Source of the DNA: Pseudophaeobacter profundi
Lineage (GTDB): Bacteria; Pseudomonadota; Alphaproteobacteria; Rhodobacterales; Rhodobacteraceae
NCBI RefSeq assembly: GCF_029697505.1
Contig: NZ_JARJEF010000011.1
Location: 62,001-126,000, forward strand
DNA: 64,000 bases
Reading direction: 5' to 3'
Under the pieces are notes generated by a model. It worked only from the letters and a program-made list of their open reading frames with translations. It was not told the DNA's origin and ran no database searches. Both the position numbers and the translations under genes were made by a program. This document shows, in pieces, positions 50,073 through 58,555 of this stretch (within the stretch, counting starts at the first letter, position 1; every line of letters starts with the position of its first letter).

Positions 50073-50666
50073 CTATTTCCGAATGTATATAACCGTTGAC
50101 CCATCATCCGCCTTGAACGCGACCTGTGCAAGGATGCCGTCAGCGTCATACCAAAGGTCACGCGCCAGATCGCCGGACACGCGGTAGTGATGTGCCGGGA
50201 CACTCCCCGCTTTGGTTTCTACGGTGTCTGCGCCCAGATCGGCGACACGTACCGTCATGATCTTGCCATCAATGGTGTTCATCAGCTTGCTGCTGCGCAG
50301 GATATCATCGTTCCAAAGGCTGGCGGGCAAAGCCCCCTTGTTCGCAGTTTGCAAGCTGTGAGGCGCGCCATCATCATTTGTTGCTGAACTCAGTTCCTGC
50401 AACTTGCCGCTTTTCCACCTCTCTACACTGGTGTGTTTGAAGCTATAGGCGGTGGTTCTGATCAAAGGCACCTTTACCACAATGTCCGTCGCCACCTTCA
50501 CAGTCAGTGCGCCGCCGCCACCAGAAAAACTGTAGCTGTGATCGCCAATATCCTTGCCTTTGCGCATGACGTCAAAGGCCAGTTTTCCATTTGAGGGGAC
50601 CGAGAGGGCGTGAACAGGTGCGGCCAAGGCGACGGCAATCCCGGCGACCAGTGCAAGAAGACGCAT
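50073..50666 (-). CDS. Secreted DUF6134 family protein
   Basis: About 197 residues with a signal peptide (MRLLALVAGIAVALAAPVHAL). A beta-rich body follows (KLAFDVMRKGKDIGDHSYSF; TTAYSFKHTSVERWKSGKLQELSSATNDDG; HYRVSGDLARDLWYDADGIL) of the DUF6134/DUF3108-like fold, a one-sheet beta barrel likely to bind a lipid or hydrophobic ligand. It opens the two-component operon and is preceded at 48 bases by the direct-repeat box. The start at 50666 has GGAG 6 bases upstream; 50678 is less likely. Function unknown; a periplasmic ligand binder feeding the kinase is a reasonable guess. Confidence 0.8.
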   Translation of the reverse strand: MRLLALVAGIAVALAAPVHALSVPSNGKLAFDVMRKGKDIGDHSYSFSGGGGALTVKVATDIVVKVPLIRTTAYSFKHTSVERWKSGKLQELSSATNDDGAPHSLQTANKGALPASLWNDDILRSSKLMNTIDGKIMTVRVADLGADTVETKAGSVPAHHYRVSGDLARDLWYDADGILAQVAFKADDGSTVIYIRK

Positions 50667-50713
50667 ATCAAACTCCATTGTTGTGCTGCGATTTGCGCTT
50701 CAATGGAAGGCGA

Positions 50714-50732
50714 GCCTTACAAGAGACTTACA
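50714..50732 (-). promoter_or_regulatory. Direct-repeat response-regulator box upstream of the DUF6134 operon
   Basis: On the minus strand: TGTAAGTCTCTTGTAAGGC, half-sites GTAAGTC and GTAAGGC spaced exactly 11 bases. It is 48 bases from the DUF6134 ATG, nearly the same offset as the sister box at 47994-48012. Confidence 0.65.
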
Positions 50733-50871
50733 AACGATCACCCCCTGAACATGCCGCTGTGCCGTGAAACGGGCAGAGCGGCTGTGGCGCATTCAACCTC
50801 TGACTGCAACGCAGCGGTCAAAATCCCGGCCGCCGTTGTGCCCGTGGGGAAAAGACCCGGATATGATCTGT

Positions 50872-51816
50872 TCAGTCGGTCCCTTTGTCCGAACCGCCGA
50901 CAGGCAATGGCTTGGTGTTGACAGGCGTTTCCAACAAGACCTCTAGAAATGCACTGGCTGCCGGTGAGAGGGATCGACCGGTTTGACGCACCAGTCCGAT
51001 CCGCCGCCGGGCCCCGAAACCGATGATGGATCGCTGGACAAGGCGTTCGGTCGGCAAAATCGGTAGTGTCAATTCCGGCAGCGCCGTAATGCCCAACCCC
51101 TCGGCCACCAATGCACCGGCCGTTGCAAGATGCGCGACCTCAAACCGCGGCGACAGCGGCCGGTTCAATCGAAGGCAGGCGCTGTCCAGCAATTCACGTA
51201 CGGATGTGCCCTGTGCCATTGCGATGAACGGCATCTCTACCAGTTCCGACCAATCGTATGTCCGGTCTTCCGCAAGCGGCCCATCGGGTGCCCCAATCGC
51301 AACAAAGGCATCATCCATCACTGGCTGAAACGCGAGCCGAGACCGTGTTGACAGCGTTCCCGCAGTAAAGCCGATTTCTGCGCGCCCGGTTTCAATAACC
51401 TCGATCACGCTTTCAGATAGCGCATCGATGATTTTCAGGTCGATGTCCGGATACTTCGATGTAAAACGGCGCAGGACCTGGGGCAAAAAGGCCGCCGTGA
51501 CAGAGGGCAGCCCGGCAATGGTCAGCTGCCCATGCCGCGCCGAAAGGTGCGCGTCGAATTCCGCATAGGCATCCTGGGCGGTGTGAACCATACGCGCTGC
51601 GATACGGGCAAGCACAGCGCCGCTGGTGGTCAGCCTGACATTGCGGGTATCCCGGTCAAAAAGGCGGGTGCCGAGCTGATCCTCAAGCGCCGAAATGTGG
51701 CGAGAGAGCGCAGATGGCGATATGCGAAGCGTCTCGGCGGCGGCGCGGAAGGATCCGGTTTCTTGCAGTGTCAGCACCGCAGTGTAGTCAGACAAAGACA
51801 TATTGTTGCGTTTCAT
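50872..51816 (-). CDS. LysR-family transcriptional regulator
   Basis: A 314-residue LysR regulator. The winged helix-turn-helix is at about 6-65 (FRAAAETLRISPSALSRHISALEDQLGTRLFDR) and the two-lobed effector domain runs from about 95 to 300 (LTIAGLPSVTAAFLPQVLRRF). It is divergent from the TAXI-TRAP operon with a 90-base gap containing an imperfect inverted repeat, so it most likely controls that operon. It lies upstream of the DUF6134 gene on the same strand, but a 200-base gap with its own regulatory box separates them. Confidence 0.93.
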   Translation of the reverse strand: MKRNNMSLSDYTAVLTLQETGSFRAAAETLRISPSALSRHISALEDQLGTRLFDRDTRNVRLTTSGAVLARIAARMVHTAQDAYAEFDAHLSARHGQLTIAGLPSVTAAFLPQVLRRFTSKYPDIDLKIIDALSESVIEVIETGRAEIGFTAGTLSTRSRLAFQPVMDDAFVAIGAPDGPLAEDRTYDWSELVEMPFIAMAQGTSVRELLDSACLRLNRPLSPRFEVAHLATAGALVAEGLGITALPELTLPILPTERLVQRSIIGFGARRRIGLVRQTGRSLSPAASAFLEVLLETPVNTKPLPVGGSDKGTD

Positions 51817-51869
51817 GCATCAATTATTCCAGAATCAGCCATTTTCGCAACAGGTAATTCATTGCATGA
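51813..51869. promoter_or_regulatory. Imperfect inverted repeat in LysR/TRAP intergenic region
   Basis: TCATGCATCAATT (51813-51825) is mirrored imperfectly by AATTCATTGCATGA (51856-51869) across 30 bases, spanning the LysR start codon and reaching to 37 bases before the TRAP binding-protein ATG. Possible LysR-type operator. Confidence 0.3.
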
Positions 51870-51906
51870 TCGCCTGGCCCCCATAGGGCATCCACGGGAG
51901 GAACTC

Positions 51907-52866
51907 ATGAAACACACAATCGCCGCGCTTTTTGGCGCAACTTTGCTGGCATCGCCACTGGCCGCGCAGGAAACTGACCTGCTGATCGGCTCTACCTCGG
52001 CATCGTCGAGCCACTACGGATATTTTGTTGCAGTAGGCCAACTGATCAATGAAAACACCGAAGGGCTGAAAGCCTCTGTGGTTGAAACAGGCGCGACGCT
52101 GGACAACATCCGCCGCATGGGTCGCGGACAGATTGACCTTGGCCTGGTGACGACAAATGCCGTGCAGCACGCCGTATCGGGCACCAACGCCTTTGAAGGC
52201 AATGCGCAAGATCTGCGCCTGCTGTGGGTGTACACCAACGCGCCGCAAAACGTCGTCGTTCGCGCCGATGCTGATGTCGATAACCTGGAGGGGCTGGCAG
52301 GAAAGCGGTTCAACCCTGGCATCAAGGGCGGATCGACCGAAGCGACAACCGAAGCCGTGTTCAAAGCGCTTGATCTCAGCGCCGATTACGTGCGCGGCTC
52401 GACAACCGATATTGTCGGCGCAATCAAGGACAACCGCCTTGTGGGCTATGTCAAATCGGGTTCGGGTCCAAAGCTTGACGGGTCCACCATGGATATCGCA
52501 GTTTCGACAGATATTTCGGTTCTTGGCTTGAGCCCGGAACAGGCTGAAACCCTGCGGGCAGATATGCCGGATATTTCCGTCGTGGATATTCCAGCAGGCG
52601 CTGCTGATGGTATCCCTGCGTATAGCACCTGGGCCTTTGGGGTTGGGGTCGCTGCGCCTGCATCAATGGACGACGAAACGGCTTATCAGATTGTTTCTGT
52701 CATCATGGCCGACAAGACCGCACAGGCCAATGCCATGGCTGCGCTTGCGGGGGCGAACCTGGCCCAGATGACTTTGGATTATGGCACGGTACCGTTGCAT
52801 CCGGGGGCCGCGCGCTGGTTCGAAGAACAGGGCATGGAGATTCCTGCCAAGTTGATGGCCAAGTGA
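51907..52866 (+). CDS. TAXI-family TRAP solute-binding protein
   Basis: A 319-residue periplasmic binding protein. Signal peptide about 1-20 (MKHTIAALFGATLLASPLAAQ). The TAXI family marks are LLIGSTSASSSHYGYFVAVGQLINENTEGL and a body like that of other TAXI proteins (GKRFNPGIKGGSTEATTEAVFKALDL). GGGAGGA lies before the ATG at 51907. It delivers its ligand to the fused permease encoded 1 base downstream. TAXI systems are usually linked to carboxylic-acid-type substrates; the ligand cannot be read from sequence. Confidence 0.93.
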   Translation: MKHTIAALFGATLLASPLAAQETDLLIGSTSASSSHYGYFVAVGQLINENTEGLKASVVETGATLDNIRRMGRGQIDLGLVTTNAVQHAVSGTNAFEGNAQDLRLLWVYTNAPQNVVVRADADVDNLEGLAGKRFNPGIKGGSTEATTEAVFKALDLSADYVRGSTTDIVGAIKDNRLVGYVKSGSGPKLDGSTMDIAVSTDISVLGLSPEQAETLRADMPDISVVDIPAGAADGIPAYSTWAFGVGVAAPASMDDETAYQIVSVIMADKTAQANAMAALAGANLAQMTLDYGTVPLHPGAARWFEEQGMEIPAKLMAK

Positions 52867-52867
52867 T

Positions 52868-54727
52868 ATGACCCTTGCGAATATTCAAAAAGGGCTTGCC
52901 ATATTGGTAGGAGCCTTCGTTTTCTACACAGCGGCAAGCGGTCCGTTCGAAGGGCTGATCCAGCGCGCGCTTTTCCTCGCGTTGGTGTCCTCTTTGGGTT
53001 TCGCGCTTTACCCGTTGGGCGCTGGTACCCGCTGGCGTCCGATTGGTGTGGCAATTGATCTTGCGCTTTGCAGCCTTGTGCTGATCGCTTGTGGTTATGT
53101 CGTTTGGAACTACGACGAAATAATGACCTCGCTGCCCTGGGCCACAACCATAGACAAAGCGCTGACTGCAGGGCTTGTGCTGGCGGTGCTGGAGCTTGGG
53201 CGGCGCACCGTGGGACTGATCTTTCCGGTCCTCGTTCTGGTGGGGCTGGGCTATGCTCTGTTTGGCAATTTGCTGCCTGGTGCCCTGCGTCATCGCGGTT
53301 TTGATACGGCCTTTGTGACCGAGACGATCTTTCTTGGGGATCTTGGGATCTGGGGCATGTTGACGGGGGTGGCAGCAACGGTCATCGCCGCCTTCGTCCT
53401 GTTCGGGGCGCTTTTGCTGCATACCGGGGGTGGGCAGGCCTTCATGGATCTTGCCATGCGCCTTGGCGGCCGTCAGCCCGGTGGGGCGGCCAAGATCGCA
53501 ACCATTGCAAGTGGCCTGTTCGGGATGATCTCTGGCTCGGCGGTGGCAAATGTCGCGACCACGGGCAACTTTACCATTCCGATGATGATCCGGCTTGGCT
53601 ATCCGCGGCCCTTCGCAGCCGCAGTAGAGGCCGTGGCGTCGACAGGGGGGCAGATCGCGCCGCCAATCATGGGGGCTGCGGCCTTCGTCATGGCGGAAAT
53701 TCTGGGCCTTCCCTACACCACAATTATACTTGGGGCGATCATTCCGGCTGTCCTGTTCTATGCCTCGGTCTTTGTTACCGTGCATTTTGTCGCCCTGCGC
53801 CGTGGCCTTGCGGTTGTGCCCGAAGACGAGCTGCCTGCCTGGGCCACCATCCTGTCGCCGCGTCGCGTGGCACCGATCCTTTGTGCGCTGGGTGGGCTTG
53901 GCATTGGTATCTGGCTTGGCCGGTCGATTGCCACCGCCGCGTTTTATGGTGTCATTGGGCTGTTGATCGCATTCATTGCAACCGAAGCGGGCCGCCTGTC
54001 CCCGCGTGCGATGATCGGCAAGGTCATCAACGGGTTGGAAGACGCCGGAAAAGGCATGGTCATCATCGGCGTGCTCTTGGCGGGTGCGCAGGTGCTGGTG
54101 TCGATGATCAACCTGACGGGCATCGGCGTGACCCTGTCATCCCTGATCGTGTCGATGGCGGGCGACAGCGTGCCGATGGTTGCGGTAATCGTGGGTTTTG
54201 TCTGCCTGATCATGGGCATGGGCCTGCCGACCACCGCCGCCTATGTTCTGGTTGCAGCCGTGCTGGCACCCGCCATGACAGCCGTGGGTGTTGACCCCTT
54301 GGCGGCCCATCTCTTTGTGTTCTATTTCGCCACGATTTCCGTCATCACGCCCCCTGTCTGTGTGGCAGTCTTTGTTGGGGCTGGCATCGCAAACACCAAC
54401 TGGCTCCCGGCTGCGGGGCACGCTGTGCGCCTTGGCGCGGTGACCTATCTTGTGCCCTTCCTGCTGCTGCTCTTTCCGGGCATGTTGTTTCAAGGCGGCC
54501 CGACCGCGATAGCGGAAGCGATCCTGGCGGGGGCAGTGCTGGTGCTTGCGGTGCCGACGCTGCTGACAGGATCGCCGCTTGTCGGAAACCGGCTGATCGA
54601 TACGGCTTTGCTTCTTGTTGTGATTGCCCTGGCAATCTGGCCCCATCCAATCACCCCTGTCATTGCCCTTGCCGTATATTTCGGCGCCCGCAGGCTGGGC
54701 CAAAGGCACAAGGAGGTCTTGGCATGA
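52868..54727 (+). CDS. TRAP transporter fused permease (4TM + 12TM)
   Basis: A 619-residue inner-membrane permease with small and large TRAP subunits fused, as is normal for TAXI systems. About 16 hydrophobic helices. The large-subunit family segments GMLTGVAATVIAAFVLFGALLLHTGG, MISGSAVANVATTGNFTIPMMIRLGYP and GQIAPPIMGAAAFVMAEILG are clear. It uses a sodium or proton gradient to import the TAXI ligand. The ATG at 52868 directly follows the binding-protein stop, and its stop overlaps the AtuA gene by ATGA. Confidence 0.94.
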   Translation: MTLANIQKGLAILVGAFVFYTAASGPFEGLIQRALFLALVSSLGFALYPLGAGTRWRPIGVAIDLALCSLVLIACGYVVWNYDEIMTSLPWATTIDKALTAGLVLAVLELGRRTVGLIFPVLVLVGLGYALFGNLLPGALRHRGFDTAFVTETIFLGDLGIWGMLTGVAATVIAAFVLFGALLLHTGGGQAFMDLAMRLGGRQPGGAAKIATIASGLFGMISGSAVANVATTGNFTIPMMIRLGYPRPFAAAVEAVASTGGQIAPPIMGAAAFVMAEILGLPYTTIILGAIIPAVLFYASVFVTVHFVALRRGLAVVPEDELPAWATILSPRRVAPILCALGGLGIGIWLGRSIATAAFYGVIGLLIAFIATEAGRLSPRAMIGKVINGLEDAGKGMVIIGVLLAGAQVLVSMINLTGIGVTLSSLIVSMAGDSVPMVAVIVGFVCLIMGMGLPTTAAYVLVAAVLAPAMTAVGVDPLAAHLFVFYFATISVITPPVCVAVFVGAGIANTNWLPAAGHAVRLGAVTYLVPFLLLLFPGMLFQGGPTAIAEAILAGAVLVLAVPTLLTGSPLVGNRLIDTALLLVVIALAIWPHPITPVIALAVYFGARRLGQRHKEVLA

Positions 54728-56022
54728 AACCCTTCAGAATTGGCTGTGGCGCGGGATTTCAAGGGGACCGGATCGAACCGGCCGCCGATCTTGCAAATCG
54801 CGGGGCGCTGGATGTTCTGGTCTTTGAATGTCTGGCCGAACGCACCATCGCACTGGCGCAAAAGGCGCGGCTTGACGATCCTGACGCGGGCTATGATCCG
54901 CTGCTTGAACGTCGCCTGCGCGCAACCCTGCCGGGCTGTGCAAGACACGGCACCAAGATTATCACGAACATGGGTGCGGCCAATCCGGGCGCCGCAGCGA
55001 AAAAAGCGCGCGCCATTGTGGCCGATCTTGGGCTGTCACTGAAAGTTGCGATGGTGACGGGGGACGATGTCTCTGATCAGATCGCAGATTTCATCCTTGA
55101 CGAAACCAAGCAACCCGCCTCGGCGCTGGGGCAACGCATGGTTTCGGCAAATGCCTATATCGGCATTTCCGGCATTGTCGCGGCGCTGGAGCAGGGGGCT
55201 GACATTGTTATATGCGGGCGTGCGTCTGATCCTGCACTGTTCCTGGCGCCTTTGGTGCATCACTTTGGCTGGGCGATGGACGATTACCAAAAGCTTGGGC
55301 GCGGTACATTGATTGGCCACCTGCTTGAATGTTCGGCGCAGATTACCGGCGGGTATTTTGCGGATCCGGGCGTCAAGGATGTACCAGACCTTGCCAATAT
55401 CGGCTTTCCCTTGGCCGAGGTAACAGCAGATGGCAACGCAGTTGTAACCAAGCTTGCGAATACCGGCGGGATTGTCACCCCGGCCACCTGTACTGAACAG
55501 CTGCTTTATGAAATCCATGATCCGGCGCGCTATCTGCAGCCGGATGTCGTGGCGGATTTCTCGAAAGTGACCTTCGAAGCCGTTGGCAAGGATCGCGTGG
55601 CGGTACGCGGTGCAACGGGCCAGCCCCCGACCGGGCAGCTCAAGGTTTCGGTTGCCTACCGGGATGGCTGGCAAGGCGAGGGGCAAATTTCGTACATGGG
55701 AAGCAATGCCCGCGCCCGCGCCGATCTGGCGAGGTTCATTCTGGATCAGCGCCTGACCGCATCGGACATCGACGAACGCCTTGGCCACCTGATCGGCAGC
55801 GAAGAAGACATGCGCCTGCGCTATACCGCGCGCTGCACCAGTGCCGCCACCGCCCGTTCGATCGGCGAAGAGGTGGAATCGCTCTACCTATGCGGCCCGG
55901 CAGCAGGGGGGGGCGTTTCGAAATCAGTGCGGGAAATCATCGCCATTGCCTCGACATTGATGCCTTCGCATCGTGTTCAATTGCGCGCTGATATCTTGGG
56001 AGTGAACCATGAAGCTGCATGA
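54724..56022 (+). CDS. AtuA-like (DUF1446) protein, main domain
   Basis: A 432-residue protein of the acyclic terpene utilisation AtuA family. Family marks: RIGCGAGFQGDRIEPAADLA, LDVLVFECLAERT, KIITNMGAANPGAAAKKARAI, IVICGRASDPALFLAPLVHHFGW, GHLLECSAQITGGYFADPGVKDVP. In Pseudomonas, AtuA is required for geraniol/citronellol catabolism, but its chemistry is not established, and relatives are widespread in non-terpene operons. AGGAGG sits before the ATG. Here it follows a TRAP importer, so it probably acts on the imported acid or its thioester. Full-length AtuA relatives often carry the next gene's domain in the same chain. Confidence 0.88.
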   Translation: MKPFRIGCGAGFQGDRIEPAADLANRGALDVLVFECLAERTIALAQKARLDDPDAGYDPLLERRLRATLPGCARHGTKIITNMGAANPGAAAKKARAIVADLGLSLKVAMVTGDDVSDQIADFILDETKQPASALGQRMVSANAYIGISGIVAALEQGADIVICGRASDPALFLAPLVHHFGWAMDDYQKLGRGTLIGHLLECSAQITGGYFADPGVKDVPDLANIGFPLAEVTADGNAVVTKLANTGGIVTPATCTEQLLYEIHDPARYLQPDVVADFSKVTFEAVGKDRVAVRGATGQPPTGQLKVSVAYRDGWQGEGQISYMGSNARARADLARFILDQRLTASDIDERLGHLIGSEEDMRLRYTARCTSAATARSIGEEVESLYLCGPAAGGGVSKSVREIIAIASTLMPSHRVQLRADILGVNHEAA

Positions 56023-56320
56023 ACTTGCGCACGGCCGAACCGGGGATAAAGGGGATACCTCCAATATATCCATTATCGCCTACCGCGCAGAGGATTTTGA
56101 TCGTTTGCTTGCCGAGATTTCAGCCGAACGTGTCGCCGCCTATCTCAATCAGCCGACCAGCGCAGTGTCACGCTATGTGTTGCCGCAGCTTTGCGCCATG
56201 AATTTTGTCCTTAAAGGTGCCCTGAAAGGCGGGGTCACAAGATCCCTGGCACTGGATGCGCATGGCAAATGTCTCTCTTCGGTGCTGCTTGAAATGTCGT
56301 TGACCTCTGACAGCGCGTAA
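56009..56320 (+). CDS. AtuA C-terminal domain-like small protein
   Basis: A 103-residue protein, MKLHELAHGRTGDKGDTSNISI..., matching the small C-terminal domain of AtuA-type proteins (GRTGDKGDTSNIS). It is encoded separately here and overlaps the main-domain gene by 14 bases in another frame. It likely assembles with the 432-residue protein as a two-subunit enzyme. Split arrangements are known in this family, so I do not regard it as a frameshift. Confidence 0.87.
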   Translation: MKLHELAHGRTGDKGDTSNISIIAYRAEDFDRLLAEISAERVAAYLNQPTSAVSRYVLPQLCAMNFVLKGALKGGVTRSLALDAHGKCLSSVLLEMSLTSDSA

Positions 56321-56323
56321 GCA

Positions 56324-56352
56324 CCCGCGCCCCCTCACCCTGGGGGCACGGG
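56324..56352. terminator. Bidirectional hairpin between convergent AtuA and LysR genes
   Basis: An 11-position stem with one mismatch (56324-56334 with 56342-56352, CCCGCGCCCCC / GGGGGCACGGG) and a 7-base loop lies in the 52-base convergent gap. No T-run on either side, so termination would rest on the strong stem. Confidence 0.5.
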
Positions 56353-56372
56353 CTGTCCTGAGTTGCCCGGGC

Positions 56373-57290
56373 CTAGATTCTGCGGAATGTTTCCTGGATG
56401 ACCTGTTCGGCCACGGGGGAAAGCTGGCGGTCTTGCTGGACGATCACAAAAAACGGCGAGACCAGAATATCTTCGACGAGATCCAGCCGCGTGACATTGA
56501 CGTCCAGCCCAGAGCCGGTCAGCAGCTCTGCGACCTCGTAGGATTGCGGCGCGATGGCGGTTGACCCCTGCAAGAGCGCCAGCGCCACAAGCAGGGATGA
56601 CGTGTTGGTGACCTGGGTCGGCCGCTTGACGCGATTGGCGTAGAAGGCCGCCTCAACCGCTGCGCGGATTGGTGTGCCACGGTCTTGAATGACCCATTCG
56701 AAATCGGCCAGATCGCGCAGGCGGAGCGCCTTGCGCCCGGCCAGGGGGTGGTCGCGGCAGACCAGCATGGAGACCACCTCGTTGCGGGCAGGATGAATGC
56801 GGTAGTGGTGGCCGCTGTCGTCGGGCGGAGGCCGGGCGATGATGAAATCGAAATTGCCCTCGTCCAGCCCGCGCAGCAAGGTGGCTGAGGGCGCGACCTC
56901 GACGGTGAATTCTATCTCTGGGGCCAGTTCACGGATGGCGCGGATCACTGGAACGACCATGCCCACCGCTGGGCCCGTCACCGTGCCGATGCGTACTGAT
57001 CCCGTGCGGCCGTCGGTGACGTGTTGCACATCGGTTTCCAGCCTGTCGAAACTCTGGAGGATCTGCCGGGCGTGGCGCACAACAGTTTCGCCGATCGCGG
57101 TTGTTGCCATGCCTTTGGCGTGGCGGGTGAACAGTGGCGCGCCGACAAGGGTTTCGATTTCAGAGAGCATTCGCGATGCCGCAGGTTGCGATATTGCGAT
57201 TTCTTCGGCGGCGGATTGAAGCTTGCCTGTCTCTGCGACCCGCAGGATCAGGCGCAGATGAGAGGTCTTGAGACGGCGTGCAATCGACAT
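56373..57290 (-). CDS. GbpR-like LysR-family regulator
   Basis: About 305 residues. Helix-turn-helix about 8-65 (LILRVAETGKLQSAAEEIAISQPAASRMLSEIE), effector domain from about 90 (VRIGTVTGPAVGMVVPVIRAI). The divergent position next to a chvE-type gene matches Agrobacterium, where the LysR regulator GbpR activates chvE in response to galactose and arabinose. The start at 57290 has AAGGTG at good distance; an ATG at 57296 is possible. Confidence 0.85.
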   Translation of the reverse strand: MSIARRLKTSHLRLILRVAETGKLQSAAEEIAISQPAASRMLSEIETLVGAPLFTRHAKGMATTAIGETVVRHARQILQSFDRLETDVQHVTDGRTGSVRIGTVTGPAVGMVVPVIRAIRELAPEIEFTVEVAPSATLLRGLDEGNFDFIIARPPPDDSGHHYRIHPARNEVVSMLVCRDHPLAGRKALRLRDLADFEWVIQDRGTPIRAAVEAAFYANRVKRPTQVTNTSSLLVALALLQGSTAIAPQSYEVAELLTGSGLDVNVTRLDLVEDILVSPFFVIVQQDRQLSPVAEQVIQETFRRI

Positions 57291-57436
57291 GAGCATATCA
57301 CCTTTGGTATGATCTGGGCGAATATTAGAATTTTACTGTTATGTAAACCTGCCTTACCCATGCGGCGAGCCTAATCGCTCGGAATGAGGAAACGCGCGAT
57401 AGATATATAAATGACCGCGCATTTTGGGAGGAAACC

Positions 57437-58489
57437 ATGAAACTCACCCGCCTGCTTATCACAGCGGCGGCGTCGGCACTCGTGTCGACTGCTGCCTTCG
57501 CTGAAGGAACCGTTGGTATCGCAATGCCGACCAAATCGTCTGCGCGGTGGATCTCGGACGGCAATTCGATGGTGGAACAGTTCGAAGCTGCTGGCTATGG
57601 CACCATCTTGCAATATGCCGAGGATGACATCCCCAACCAGCTGGCCCAGATTGAAAACATGATCACCAACGGCGTTGATGTTCTGGTGGTTGCCGCAATC
57701 GACGGTACAACGCTTTCGAACGCGCTGGAAAACGCCCATTTCGCCGATATCAACGTCATCGCCTATGACCGGCTGATCCGCGACAGTGAATATGTTGACT
57801 ACTACGCCACCTTCGACAATTTCAAAGTTGGCGTTCAGCAGGCGACATCGCTGGTTGACGGGCTGAAAGACCGCTTTGGCGATGGCCCCTATAATGTCGA
57901 GCTGTTTGGTGGTTCGCCCGACGATAACAACGCCTATTTCTTTTACAATGGCGCGATGTCGGTCCTGCAGCCGCTGATCGACGCGGGGACCGTCAATATT
58001 GTGTCCGGCCAGATGGGTATGGAAACCGTCGGCACCCTGCGCTGGGATGGCGCGGTGGCGCAGGCCCGCATGGATAATCTCCTCTCGGCCCATTACACCG
58101 AAGCCCAGGTGCATGGTGTCCTCGCCCCCTATGATGGCCTGTCGATTGGGATCATCTCGTCGCTCAAGGGGGTGGGCTATGGTTCGGATGATCTGAAAAT
58201 GCCGATCATCACCGGCCAGGATGCTGAACTGCGCTCGGTCAAGTCGATGCTGGCAGGCGAGCAATATTCGACCGTTTTCAAAGACACGCGTGAGCTTGCC
58301 CGGGTGACTGTGGGCATGGTTGATGCGCTGCTCAAAGGTGGCGAGCCTGAGATCAATGACACCAAGACCTATGACAATGGCGTCAAGATCATCCCAAGCT
58401 ACCTGCTGGAGCCGGTCTCTGTCGACATGTCGAACTGGGAAGAGGTGATCATCGGGTCCGGTTACTACACGATGGATGAAGTCCAGTAA
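57437..58489 (+). CDS. chvE: ChvE-type multiple-monosaccharide binding protein
   Basis: A 350-residue periplasmic sugar-binding protein. Signal peptide about 1-22 (ending AFA-EG). The two-lobed type I fold has [16 protein letters not shown] at the start, then [38 protein letters not shown] and [24 protein letters not shown], all close to ChvE. ChvE binds L-arabinose, D-galactose, glucose, xylose and sugar acids. GGGAGGA precedes the ATG. It heads a chvE-gguA-gguB operon. Confidence 0.94.
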   Translation: MKLTRLLITAAASALVSTAAFAEGTVGIAMPTKSSARWISDGNSMVEQFEAAGYGTILQYAEDDIPNQLAQIENMITNGVDVLVVAAIDGTTLSNALENAHFADINVIAYDRLIRDSEYVDYYATFDNFKVGVQQATSLVDGLKDRFGDGPYNVELFGGSPDDNNAYFFYNGAMSVLQPLIDAGTVNIVSGQMGMETVGTLRWDGAVAQARMDNLLSAHYTEAQVHGVLAPYDGLSIGIISSLKGVGYGSDDLKMPIITGQDAELRSVKSMLAGEQYSTVFKDTRELARVTVGMVDALLKGGEPEINDTKTYDNGVKIIPSYLLEPVSVDMSNWEEVIIGSGYYTMDEVQ

Positions 58490-58555
58490 CCTGGTTTCCC
58501 TTTGGCTCTGTCCGCTTGCGGGCGGGCAGGGCTTTTCAATCATGGAGGTAGGGCT

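Noticed and set aside
56009-56022. Frameshift splitting AtuA into two genes
   Set aside because: The downstream piece has its own ATG and a typical family start, and separate small partners are known, so a genuine overlap is more likely than an error.
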